Source: Candidatus Poribacteria bacterium
GTDB taxonomy: Bacteria > Poribacteria > WGA-4E > PCPOR2b
Reading direction: 5' to 3'
DNA: 52,689 nucleotides
Assembly (NCBI GenBank): GCA_021295755.1
Contig: JAGWBT010000005.1
Coordinates: forward strand, 1-52,689
A model generated the notes under the pieces. It saw only the letters and a list, made by a program, of their open reading frames with translations. It was not told where the DNA came from and searched no databases. Shown piece by piece: positions 43,130 through 50,322 of this stretch (position 1 is the first letter of the stretch; the number at the start of each line of letters is the position of its first letter). The position numbers and the translations under genes are program-made.

Positions 43130-43750
43130 ATGATAGTCAGAATCAGCTGCATTGTTGAAGGACATGGCTAAGTAAAAGCTGTACCAACCCTGATTACACG
43201 AATCGCAGCAACCCTTTATCCAGAATTGGTGATTGTTATACCGGAACCTATCCGCACTTCCAGAAGTAAAATTGTTCGGAAAGGTGAACTTGAGCGAAGG
43301 GTAGAATTAGCAGCTCAAAAAATTAAAGGCCAAGGTGCTATATTAATTCTCATCGACAGCGACGATGACTGCCCGGCAAAACTGGGGCCTGAGCTAGTCT
43401 GTCGCGCGTCAGAGGCTCGTAGCGATCTGCCGATTGCTGTCGTCTTGGCAAAATGCGAATTTGAAGCATGGTTCCTCGCAGCAGCCGAGTCACTTCGTGG
43501 CTATAAAGGGTTAAAAAACGACCTAACCTCTCCCCATAATCCAGAGGAGATACGTGGTGCAAAAGAGTGGTTGGGGCAACGGATGGAGGGCAACAGAAAA
43601 TATAGTCCAACAGCTGACCAACCCGCGCTCACAGCCAGTTTCGATCTTGATCAAGCGCGTTACGCAGATTCGTTCGATAAGTGCTATAGGGCTATCGCTC
43701 ACCTCCTCGACGAATTACAAAAAGCAGGCAGTTCACTACCTGCAAAGTAA
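43130..43750 (+). pseudogene. DUF4276 (Toprim-like) gene with an in-frame TAA at codon 14
   Basis: From ATG 43130 (AAGGGA 8 nt upstream) the frame reads MIVRISCIVEGHG-stop-VKAVPTLITRIAATLYPELV and continues open to 43750. DUF4276 proteins normally start with a strand ending in an EGHGE-like motif, then the IDSDDDCP-type acidic motif and EFEAWFLA; the last two are here as LILIDSDDDCPAKLG and CEFEAWFLAA. So the family is clear, and a single TAA (43169-43171) stands where Glu is expected. One change, GAA to TAA, would explain it. A start at GTG 43226 would give a 174-residue product lacking the first motif. It is either recently inactivated, read through, or a sequence error. Confidence 0.75.
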
Positions 43751-43894
43751 GTTTGTGGCGTTGAGATTCATATTCCATCGCCCAAAAATGAATTCCAACC
43801 AACAACGCGTAAAGAATCAACATATTAGTGTAATCAGTCCGGGGCACCTTCCACTCCACCCTGCTTGTTAGGTCAGTTCCCCACACCAAAACCC

Positions 43895-43923
43895 TTGACA
43901 AATTTACGATTTCATGCCATAAT
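43895..43923 (+). promoter_or_regulatory. Strong sigma70-type promoter for the PhyH gene at 43990
   Basis: TTGACA (43895-43900), 17-nt spacer, CATAAT (43918-43923), about 67 nt before ATG 43990. Confidence 0.6.
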
Positions 43924-43989
43924 CTCCATGGAGCACCAAGCAATCCGCTCCGATTAACCCCGCCTTCAAATGAATAAGGAGGAATGACA

Positions 43990-45165
43990 ATGAGTACCGA
44001 CCAATCAGCAGCGAAACCGTATCGTGCTACCGCCTTTGCCGACTTCAAACCCGAACTCTCAGCACCCGGCGCCACACCAGAGCGTTTGGAACACCTGAAG
44101 GAGCACGGCTTCCTCATCATCAACGACTTTGAAGATAACCCGTGGATCCCGATTCTGCGCGACGCGGGTCGCCGTATCACTGAGGCGTGCGCACCTGCCA
44201 ACGGCTACAGCGTAATCGACTGTTCAAAAGCCTACGTGCACCGCACAGGCGACGATGAACCGTGGGCAATTCGGGGTCTCATCCATCCCGCTTTCAAGGA
44301 GCCCTGCTTTGCTGAATTCCACGGTTCTCCAGAGTTCCTGAACTTCGTTTCCTCTTGGTGCGATGGACTCGGACCGGAAGATATGGTGATGGGTGGGATG
44401 CTGCTGTGGTGCAACCCCCGTCTGCGTGAGAACGGACCGAGTTGGCACCGAGACGTGACATGGTGGGGCACCGGGAAGTCATACTTTGCACAGCGCGAAG
44501 TCCGAGGCGATGGGCCCGAGGCGTATACCGAAGAGATTGAAAGAATCCGCTGGGCAGAGATTCAAGAAAGCAATGAGAAGTCCCCCACTGAACGGAACGG
44601 CGTGAGCATGTTCTTGGCGCTGGTGGACGACGAATGCCATGAGCTGATACCGGGTAGCCATACGCGATGGCGCACGCCGTATGAACACGATGTGCTGCTG
44701 CCACAAGCGATGAAGGATGCAGGTGTGCCGCACACGCCGAGTTGGAATGGTAAGGATCCATTACCGGGGCAAGTTGCAATAAGACTCAAACCGGGGCAAG
44801 CGCTCATTCGCAACGGTGCGACGATTCACACGGGGCACGCTGTCCCCGAACGTGAACGGAACACGTTGTCAATCGGTTGGTCGAAATGGTCGGGCGAGTC
44901 TACCGAGGAACCATCGGTGGCGGACGTGCGAAATGCGTGGCAGCTCGATCCTGTGGTGCGCGAAGCATTGCCCCACGAATGGATGAAGACCACATGGGAC
45001 CGTTGGGCGGAAACACAGAAGTTGGGGGACACGCTTGAGGATCGGTACCCGGGGTTCGACATCAATCGGATCAAAGCTGGGGAGGTTATCGGCTGGCGGA
45101 CTGAGTTGGAACGTCAAGCCGCAGCGGCAGGCGAAGCGTGGGAACCCTTCCAAACAGCGAAATAG
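43990..45165 (+). CDS. Phytanoyl-CoA dioxygenase (PhyH) family protein, long form
   Basis: A 391-residue Fe(II)/2-oxoglutarate oxygenase, longer than its neighbours. Iron ligands His153-x-Asp155 (SWHRDV); distal His from IHTGH (His280 or His283) with Arg288/290 in the following loop. ELIPGSH is the family turn. An insertion of about 45 residues lies between them (YFAQREVRGDGPEAYTEE and on). The start is ATG 43990, since AAGGAGG is 7 nt upstream; ATG 43984 is too close to that site. It has its own near-consensus promoter. Substrate unknown. Confidence 0.88.
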   Translation: MSTDQSAAKPYRATAFADFKPELSAPGATPERLEHLKEHGFLIINDFEDNPWIPILRDAGRRITEACAPANGYSVIDCSKAYVHRTGDDEPWAIRGLIHPAFKEPCFAEFHGSPEFLNFVSSWCDGLGPEDMVMGGMLLWCNPRLRENGPSWHRDVTWWGTGKSYFAQREVRGDGPEAYTEEIERIRWAEIQESNEKSPTERNGVSMFLALVDDECHELIPGSHTRWRTPYEHDVLLPQAMKDAGVPHTPSWNGKDPLPGQVAIRLKPGQALIRNGATIHTGHAVPERERNTLSIGWSKWSGESTEEPSVADVRNAWQLDPVVREALPHEWMKTTWDRWAETQKLGDTLEDRYPGFDINRIKAGEVIGWRTELERQAAAAGEAWEPFQTAK

Positions 45166-45229
45166 AAACCGAAAAATGTAATCCTAAAGTTCGCCTCCAC
45201 GTTTTATCCCTTGATGGAGGGAAATAGCT

Positions 45230-46129
45230 ATGAAAGTTCTCATAAGCGGCTCAACGGGCCTCATTGGATCTGCACTGGTTACACTGCTCACCGAAGCGGG
45301 AGATGATGTTGTCCGGTTGGTTAGATCTGCACCAAGATCGGATGGATCGGAAGTCCACTGGGATCCAGAATCAGAACGGATTGATACCGTCGGCCTTGAA
45401 GGGATGGATGCGGTGGTCCATCTCGCCGGGGAGAATATCGGTTCGGGTAGATGGACCCGCAATAGAAAAGCACGGATCTTTGACAGCCGCGTCAAAGGGA
45501 CCCGGTTGCTCTGCGAATCGCTCGTCAATCTCAACCACCCGCCACAGGTACTAGTATGTGCATCGGCTATCGGCTACTACGGCAGTCGTGGGGCGGAAGT
45601 TATGAATGAGGAAAGTGAGTCGGGTGCAGGTTTCTTAGCAGACGTGTGCAGAGAGTGGGAAATCGCCACAGAGTTCATCGGTCAGGCCGAAATCCGCGTC
45701 GTCAACCTCCGAATGGGCATCGTCCTGAGTCTGGCAGGGGGACCGTTGCAAAAGATGCTGCCTCCCTTCAAAATGGGAGTTGGCGGGATATTGGGTAATG
45801 GACGGCAGTATATGAGTTGGATCACGTTAGATGATGCTGTGACTGCTATCCACCACACACTGATGACGGATAGTTTAGAGGGACCAGTCAACAACGTCGC
45901 TCCCCACCCGGTCACCAACCGTGAATTTACAAAAGCACTCGGACGCGTTCTGAGGCGTCCGACCCTTTTTCCGTTGCCGAGCTTCGGGCTTCGCCTTATG
46001 TTCGGAGGGGAGATGGCGAATGAACTCTTTCTCTCTAGCACCCGCGTAGAGCCTGTCCGTCTCTTGGAAACCGGCTATACGTTTCAGTATCCTGAACTTG
46101 AGGGCGCCTTGCGGCACGTTCTCGGCTAA
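45230..46129 (+). CDS. TIGR01777-family epimerase (YfcH-like short-chain dehydrogenase)
   Basis: A 299-residue extended SDR protein. NAD(P)-binding loop GSTGLIGSAL (7-16); VVHLAGENI; and the YxxxK-type region in ASAIGYYGSRG. The C-terminal DUF1731-like part includes FPLPSFGLRLMFGGEMANELFLSS. Such proteins are annotated as NAD-dependent epimerases; the substrate is unknown. GGAGGG is about 8 nt before ATG 45230. It converges with the ABC exporter gene, 28 nt apart. Confidence 0.88.
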   Translation: MKVLISGSTGLIGSALVTLLTEAGDDVVRLVRSAPRSDGSEVHWDPESERIDTVGLEGMDAVVHLAGENIGSGRWTRNRKARIFDSRVKGTRLLCESLVNLNHPPQVLVCASAIGYYGSRGAEVMNEESESGAGFLADVCREWEIATEFIGQAEIRVVNLRMGIVLSLAGGPLQKMLPPFKMGVGGILGNGRQYMSWITLDDAVTAIHHTLMTDSLEGPVNNVAPHPVTNREFTKALGRVLRRPTLFPLPSFGLRLMFGGEMANELFLSSTRVEPVRLLETGYTFQYPELEGALRHVLG

Positions 46130-46157
46130 CCTGCAACCTGCGAACGATAATTCGGCG

Positions 46158-48422
46158 CTATCTCCTGCCTTGGGAGGGGTCATTTCTGCCACCACCGACT
46201 GCTATGATCGCCGATGTTTGCTGCTGCGTATGGACAAGATTATAAAAAATCCCCTTCCGATGCATCAGTTCTTCGTGCGTACCCACCTCTGCAACCTTAC
46301 CGTCATCCAACACAACGAGCCGATCCGCGTTGCGCAGGGTAGAGAGCCTGTGTGCAATCGCAAAAGTTGTTCTTCCCTTGACTAGCCGGGCGATAGCTGC
46401 CTGAATCTTTTTCTCCGTGGCACTGTCAAGGGAGGAGGTCGCCTCATCGAGGATCAGGATCTTCGGGTCGTGCAGAATCGCTCGGGCGATGGCGATCCGT
46501 TGCTTTTCGCCGCCGGAGAGTTGTCCCCCGCGCTCACCCACCTTTGTGTCATATCCATCTGGCTTGGCAGCGATGAACTCATGCGCTTCTGCCGCAATCG
46601 CCGCGTTGACGATCTCATCCAAGGTCGCCCCTGGCTTACCGTAACCGATGTTTTCAGCGATTGTGCCATCGAAGAGAAAAACGTCTTGATGGACCATGCC
46701 GATATGACGGCGTAGATCTTCCAACCGAATCTTCCGGATATCCACACCATCAATATCCAAGTGCCCGCGATTTACATCGTAGAACCGGCAAATCAGGTTA
46801 ATCATGGTGCTTTTACCGACCCCAGATTTGCCTACCAATCCGATCATCTCGCCCGGTTTTACATCCATGTTAATGTCGTTGAGCACCGGTTTGCCTGGAT
46901 CATAACCGAATGTAGCGTCCCTAAACGCCACCCGCCCTTCCATTTGGGGCATGGCGGTCGCCTCTGGATCCTCAGCTAACTCAGACCGTGTGTCCAAAAT
47001 CTCGAAAATCCGCTCGGCACCGGCGAATGCACGGGACATAAAGTTATTGATTTGACTGAAGAACTGCAAAGGTTGATAAAGTTGGTAGAAATAACGGGTG
47101 AACGCTAGGAGTGTGCCGAATGTGAGTACCTCGTGTATAATATCCAGTCCGCCAAAGTACCAAATGAAGAACATCCCGAAACTGAGGACGAAATTCATCA
47201 CGGCATAAAAGATGTGCCAGCTTCGTTCACCGGTAACACTCACAGACCAGAGTTCTTCGTTCCGCGCATTGAACCGCATTGCCTCCCGGTCCTCCTGTGC
47301 GAAGGCTTTTACGACTCGGATGCCGGAGATAGACTCATTCAGGTGTGAAGATAGCTGTGACCACTTGGCATGCCAACGGGGCCATATACGCCGCATGCGC
47401 CGCCAGATTAGCACACCTCCAAACAGAATCAACGGCACCGGGATTAGCGCACAGATAGTTAACTTCCAACTCAGATAGAGACACACGAAGAAAGTACCTA
47501 TCAACATCAGCACGTTGCGCAACATGAAGGGCAGACCGAAAACCAAAAACATCTCCAGCCGATCAGCATCATTGGTAAATCTAGAGATTAGGCTACCTAG
47601 CTGCCGTTTGCTGTAGAATCGCAGCGGCATATACTGGACGTGCTGAAAGAGCTGCGTTCGGATATCTTTGCAGGTTCGGCTGGAAACATCGGACCTCAGT
47701 AAGCCACCCATAATCTCAAAGAGGAAAGTCACGAAGAGGATCCCGAAGAGTTTGGCTATGGGCAATCTCAGCATCTCAAAGCCTTCGGTCAGTGTGAGAG
47801 CGGAGTCTGCCATCGGCGTGAGAACCTGATCGATCATATCTCGAACAATCAGCGGTGAATATAGGTTGATTAAGGGGCTCGCCGCAACGAAGATCATGAG
47901 GATGACGACCTGGGACCGGTACGGAGCCAAGTAACTCAGGATTCGCTTCATTGTATCCCATGTCTTCACGCAAGCGAGGCAGATACCATCTTTCTCCGGC
48001 AGCAGCTGTCCGCACGTATCACACCGTGAGCGTTCCATCTCCGTCGGCAGCGTAGGCGGTTCCCCCTTGGTGAGCTGTTTGATCGCTTCGGCGACCTCAG
48101 CAAACTTGGGACTCAACGAGTTAGAGTAGTATAGATAGGTGGGTTCACCCCTTCCATGTTCCACCTCCAGGCGACCGGCCCCGATCAGCTCCTCAATCTT
48201 TGTTTCTGTAATGACTTTGAGCGGCACTTCCACAACGCCGTCGGCTCCCTCCGTAGGGATAACGAACAAGTGTTCGTCGGTTACCACCAGCCACTGTTCC
48301 CCAAAAGATCCGTCGCCAATTAGATCGGTCGCAACTTGAATATGTGTTTGTTCTTCCGGGGGTTTTATATTTTGGAGTTTGGTGTCTACCTCAGGAGGCA
48401 GCGTTTCGAGAAACGGTTTCAT
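46158..48422 (-). CDS. ABC exporter with N-terminal PH-like domain and zinc ribbon
   Basis: A 754-residue fused ABC exporter half (permease plus ATPase, MsbA/multidrug type). The ATPase has Walker A GKSGVGKST, signature LSGGEKQRIA, Walker B ILILDEATSSLD and the His switch AIAHRLS. The permease domain spans about 155-470 with six membrane helices. The unusual part is the first 155 residues: a PH-like or bacterial-PH segment (WLVVTDEHLFVIPTEG, then LEVEHGRGEPTYLYYS), then a zinc ribbon Cys134, Cys137, Cys148, Cys151 (CDTCGQLLPEKDGICLAC). It probably exports a lipid or a drug as a dimer; the extra part could sense lipid or a partner in the cytoplasm. Confidence 0.9.
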   Translation of the reverse strand: MKPFLETLPPEVDTKLQNIKPPEEQTHIQVATDLIGDGSFGEQWLVVTDEHLFVIPTEGADGVVEVPLKVITETKIEELIGAGRLEVEHGRGEPTYLYYSNSLSPKFAEVAEAIKQLTKGEPPTLPTEMERSRCDTCGQLLPEKDGICLACVKTWDTMKRILSYLAPYRSQVVILMIFVAASPLINLYSPLIVRDMIDQVLTPMADSALTLTEGFEMLRLPIAKLFGILFVTFLFEIMGGLLRSDVSSRTCKDIRTQLFQHVQYMPLRFYSKRQLGSLISRFTNDADRLEMFLVFGLPFMLRNVLMLIGTFFVCLYLSWKLTICALIPVPLILFGGVLIWRRMRRIWPRWHAKWSQLSSHLNESISGIRVVKAFAQEDREAMRFNARNEELWSVSVTGERSWHIFYAVMNFVLSFGMFFIWYFGGLDIIHEVLTFGTLLAFTRYFYQLYQPLQFFSQINNFMSRAFAGAERIFEILDTRSELAEDPEATAMPQMEGRVAFRDATFGYDPGKPVLNDINMDVKPGEMIGLVGKSGVGKSTMINLICRFYDVNRGHLDIDGVDIRKIRLEDLRRHIGMVHQDVFLFDGTIAENIGYGKPGATLDEIVNAAIAAEAHEFIAAKPDGYDTKVGERGGQLSGGEKQRIAIARAILHDPKILILDEATSSLDSATEKKIQAAIARLVKGRTTFAIAHRLSTLRNADRLVVLDDGKVAEVGTHEELMHRKGIFYNLVHTQQQTSAIIAVGGGRNDPSQGRR

Positions 48423-48496
48423 CCTTGTATGCAGTCTCCCCTAAGGGTGGAGGGTGCGGTGTAACTTGTGCAAAGTGACATACAAATTTCTCACAT

Positions 48497-49297
48497 CTAG
48501 AGATAATTGAGAAAGCCGAGTTCCCGCTCCCGATCAATCCAGCGCTGACGTTTTTCGCTGCCTTCATGATTGGCAGCCCAATAGGTCATGATGTCACGAT
48601 GCGTCTCAAACGGCAGCCCAGAATTATTCGGCTCTTTCACACTGTTGGAGGCTCGCTTTCGGGTTGCGGCCTCCTCTTCGGGTCCTTCGGGATTTTTATA
48701 ATAAACAACTGTACACATCCGGCGGTCGACCGCACCGCCCCAACTCGCATGCCAACAACGCACATCAAATGCAACTACATCGCCCGGTTCCGATTCACAG
48801 ATGTAAGCTGGGACATCGCAAATATCGAGTCCATAGCTGTCTAGATTGTCTCGCAGCTCGCTGTGTAGTGGATTCTTGTGCGATCCCGGAATCAGTCGCA
48901 ATGCGCCGGTTTCTGCCCCGACTGGTTCAAGGTAGTAGGCAAATTTGACACCATAGCAATCCTCAGTCGGATCCACATAATGGTCGGGATGCCAGCGCGT
49001 GTGACCGACATAGCGATTGGCATCGGAAACGATACCAAGGGCATCTTCACCATACAGTTGTTCTGTCGGTTTATAAAAGCGGGGATCCTCAAGTAGCCCT
49101 CCGAAGAATGGAGTCTCAGGTCCCATGGTCCGTACCCAATGCCTATACGTCCCATCAAATGGAGCGTGACGGTAGGCGGAAGTTAAGGCGTGTTCAAACT
49201 CAGCGTTGATGGTTTTGATCTCCTTCGGGCTAAACAACTGACGGAAGATCAGGAATCCGAAGGTATTAAAGTGATTCACCTGTTGTTCTGTGAGCAT
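48497..49297 (-). CDS. Phytanoyl-CoA dioxygenase (PhyH) family protein, tandem copy A
   Basis: A 266-residue Fe(II)/2-oxoglutarate oxygenase. Triad His103-x-Asp105 (RWHPDH) and His183 (CWHASWGG), Arg192/193 for 2-oxoglutarate. The N-terminus MLTEQQVNHFNTFGFLIFRQ and the PGSH turn match the neighbouring gene at 49411-50229, so the two are tandem duplicates. AGGAGG is 7 nt before ATG 49297, in a leader almost identical to that of its partner. The substrate is unknown. Confidence 0.9.
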   Translation of the reverse strand: MLTEQQVNHFNTFGFLIFRQLFSPKEIKTINAEFEHALTSAYRHAPFDGTYRHWVRTMGPETPFFGGLLEDPRFYKPTEQLYGEDALGIVSDANRYVGHTRWHPDHYVDPTEDCYGVKFAYYLEPVGAETGALRLIPGSHKNPLHSELRDNLDSYGLDICDVPAYICESEPGDVVAFDVRCWHASWGGAVDRRMCTVVYYKNPEGPEEEAATRKRASNSVKEPNNSGLPFETHRDIMTYWAANHEGSEKRQRWIDRERELGFLNYL

Positions 49298-49410
49298 AGT
49301 ATACCTCCTGTGTCAAAGGATTTAGGGCAGCGTTCAGATCAGGAATGAAAAGCGATTCATATTCCTTGAATACCTACAGTTTCTGTCCTTGCCCGCGCGG
49401 TCAACATTTG

Positions 49411-50229
49411 TCACGCCGTTGTCTCAGGTTGAGGCGCGTCCAGATAGCCCAGTTTTCCCATCCGATCTATCCAGTGCTGACGCTTGGGGCTTTTTCGCGG
49501 ATTTTCGAGCCAGTGCGGATGGTATTCGGGTCCAGGTGTATCAAAGGTATTCCGAGCGAGTGTCGCCCGGAGTTGTACATTTCCCGCCGCCGCTTTACGA
49601 GTCGCCTGCTCTTCCTCTGGAGTGTGAGGATTCTTGATAAATATAATAGAGACCATCCGCCGATCTGTCGAACCACCCCAACTAGCATGCCAGAGATGAA
49701 AGTCAAAGGCGACCACATCACCCGGCTCCGTCTCGCAGCTATAGGCTGGAACAGCACAGACATGGTCCGCAGATTCGCCTATATTCCGATGAACTTCATC
49801 GTGGAAGGGCCTCCGATGCGACCCTGGAATGAATCGTAGCGCACCGTCGTCCGCAGCCAAAGGTTGTAGATATATGGCAAACTTGAAACCGTTTAGCTGG
49901 AAGTCATCGGCGTCGGGATGCCAGCGTGTCTCGTTCACAAAGCTGCCGGCATTACAAGAAAGTCCAACAGCATCTTCACCGTAAAGTTGCTCCGCTGTGC
50001 TGTAGATGCGCGGGTCCTCTGGTAACCCGGCTAGGAAGGGGGTCTCGGGTCCCAAATTAGGCCAGCTCATATATGCAGGCTCATCATCGGGTGATGTATA
50101 CCGTTTCGTAAACGAGAGTCTCAACTCAACTTCAGCGTTGATGGTATTTAGTTCGTCCGGATTCAACCACTGCCGCAAGATTACGAATCCATAGGTATTA
50201 AAGTGACTGACCTGTTGCTCTGTGAGCAT
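49411..50229 (-). CDS. Phytanoyl-CoA dioxygenase (PhyH) family protein, tandem copy B
   Basis: A 272-residue paralogue of the gene at 48497-49297. Triad His104-x-Asp106 (RWHPDA), His181 (LWHASWGG) and Arg190. The substrate-facing segments differ (RYTSPDDEPAYMSW against HAPFDGTYRHWV), so substrates may have diverged since the duplication. AGGAGG lies 7 nt before ATG 50229. The 93-nt gap to leuS has no clear feature. Confidence 0.9.
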   Translation of the reverse strand: MLTEQQVSHFNTYGFVILRQWLNPDELNTINAEVELRLSFTKRYTSPDDEPAYMSWPNLGPETPFLAGLPEDPRIYSTAEQLYGEDAVGLSCNAGSFVNETRWHPDADDFQLNGFKFAIYLQPLAADDGALRFIPGSHRRPFHDEVHRNIGESADHVCAVPAYSCETEPGDVVAFDFHLWHASWGGSTDRRMVSIIFIKNPHTPEEEQATRKAAAGNVQLRATLARNTFDTPGPEYHPHWLENPRKSPKRQHWIDRMGKLGYLDAPQPETTA

Positions 50230-50322
50230 GGTGTACCTCCTATCTCGAAAGGTTTTCGCTTATTCCTACTTCCCGTATGCGTGCCGGGGTGACACGTTAA
50301 ACACGTACAGCGCTAGCTCAAT

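Noticed and set aside
43169-43171. Selenocysteine or pyrrolysine at the DUF4276 in-frame stop
   Set aside because: The codon is TAA, whereas those use TGA and TAG, and the family has Glu at this point.
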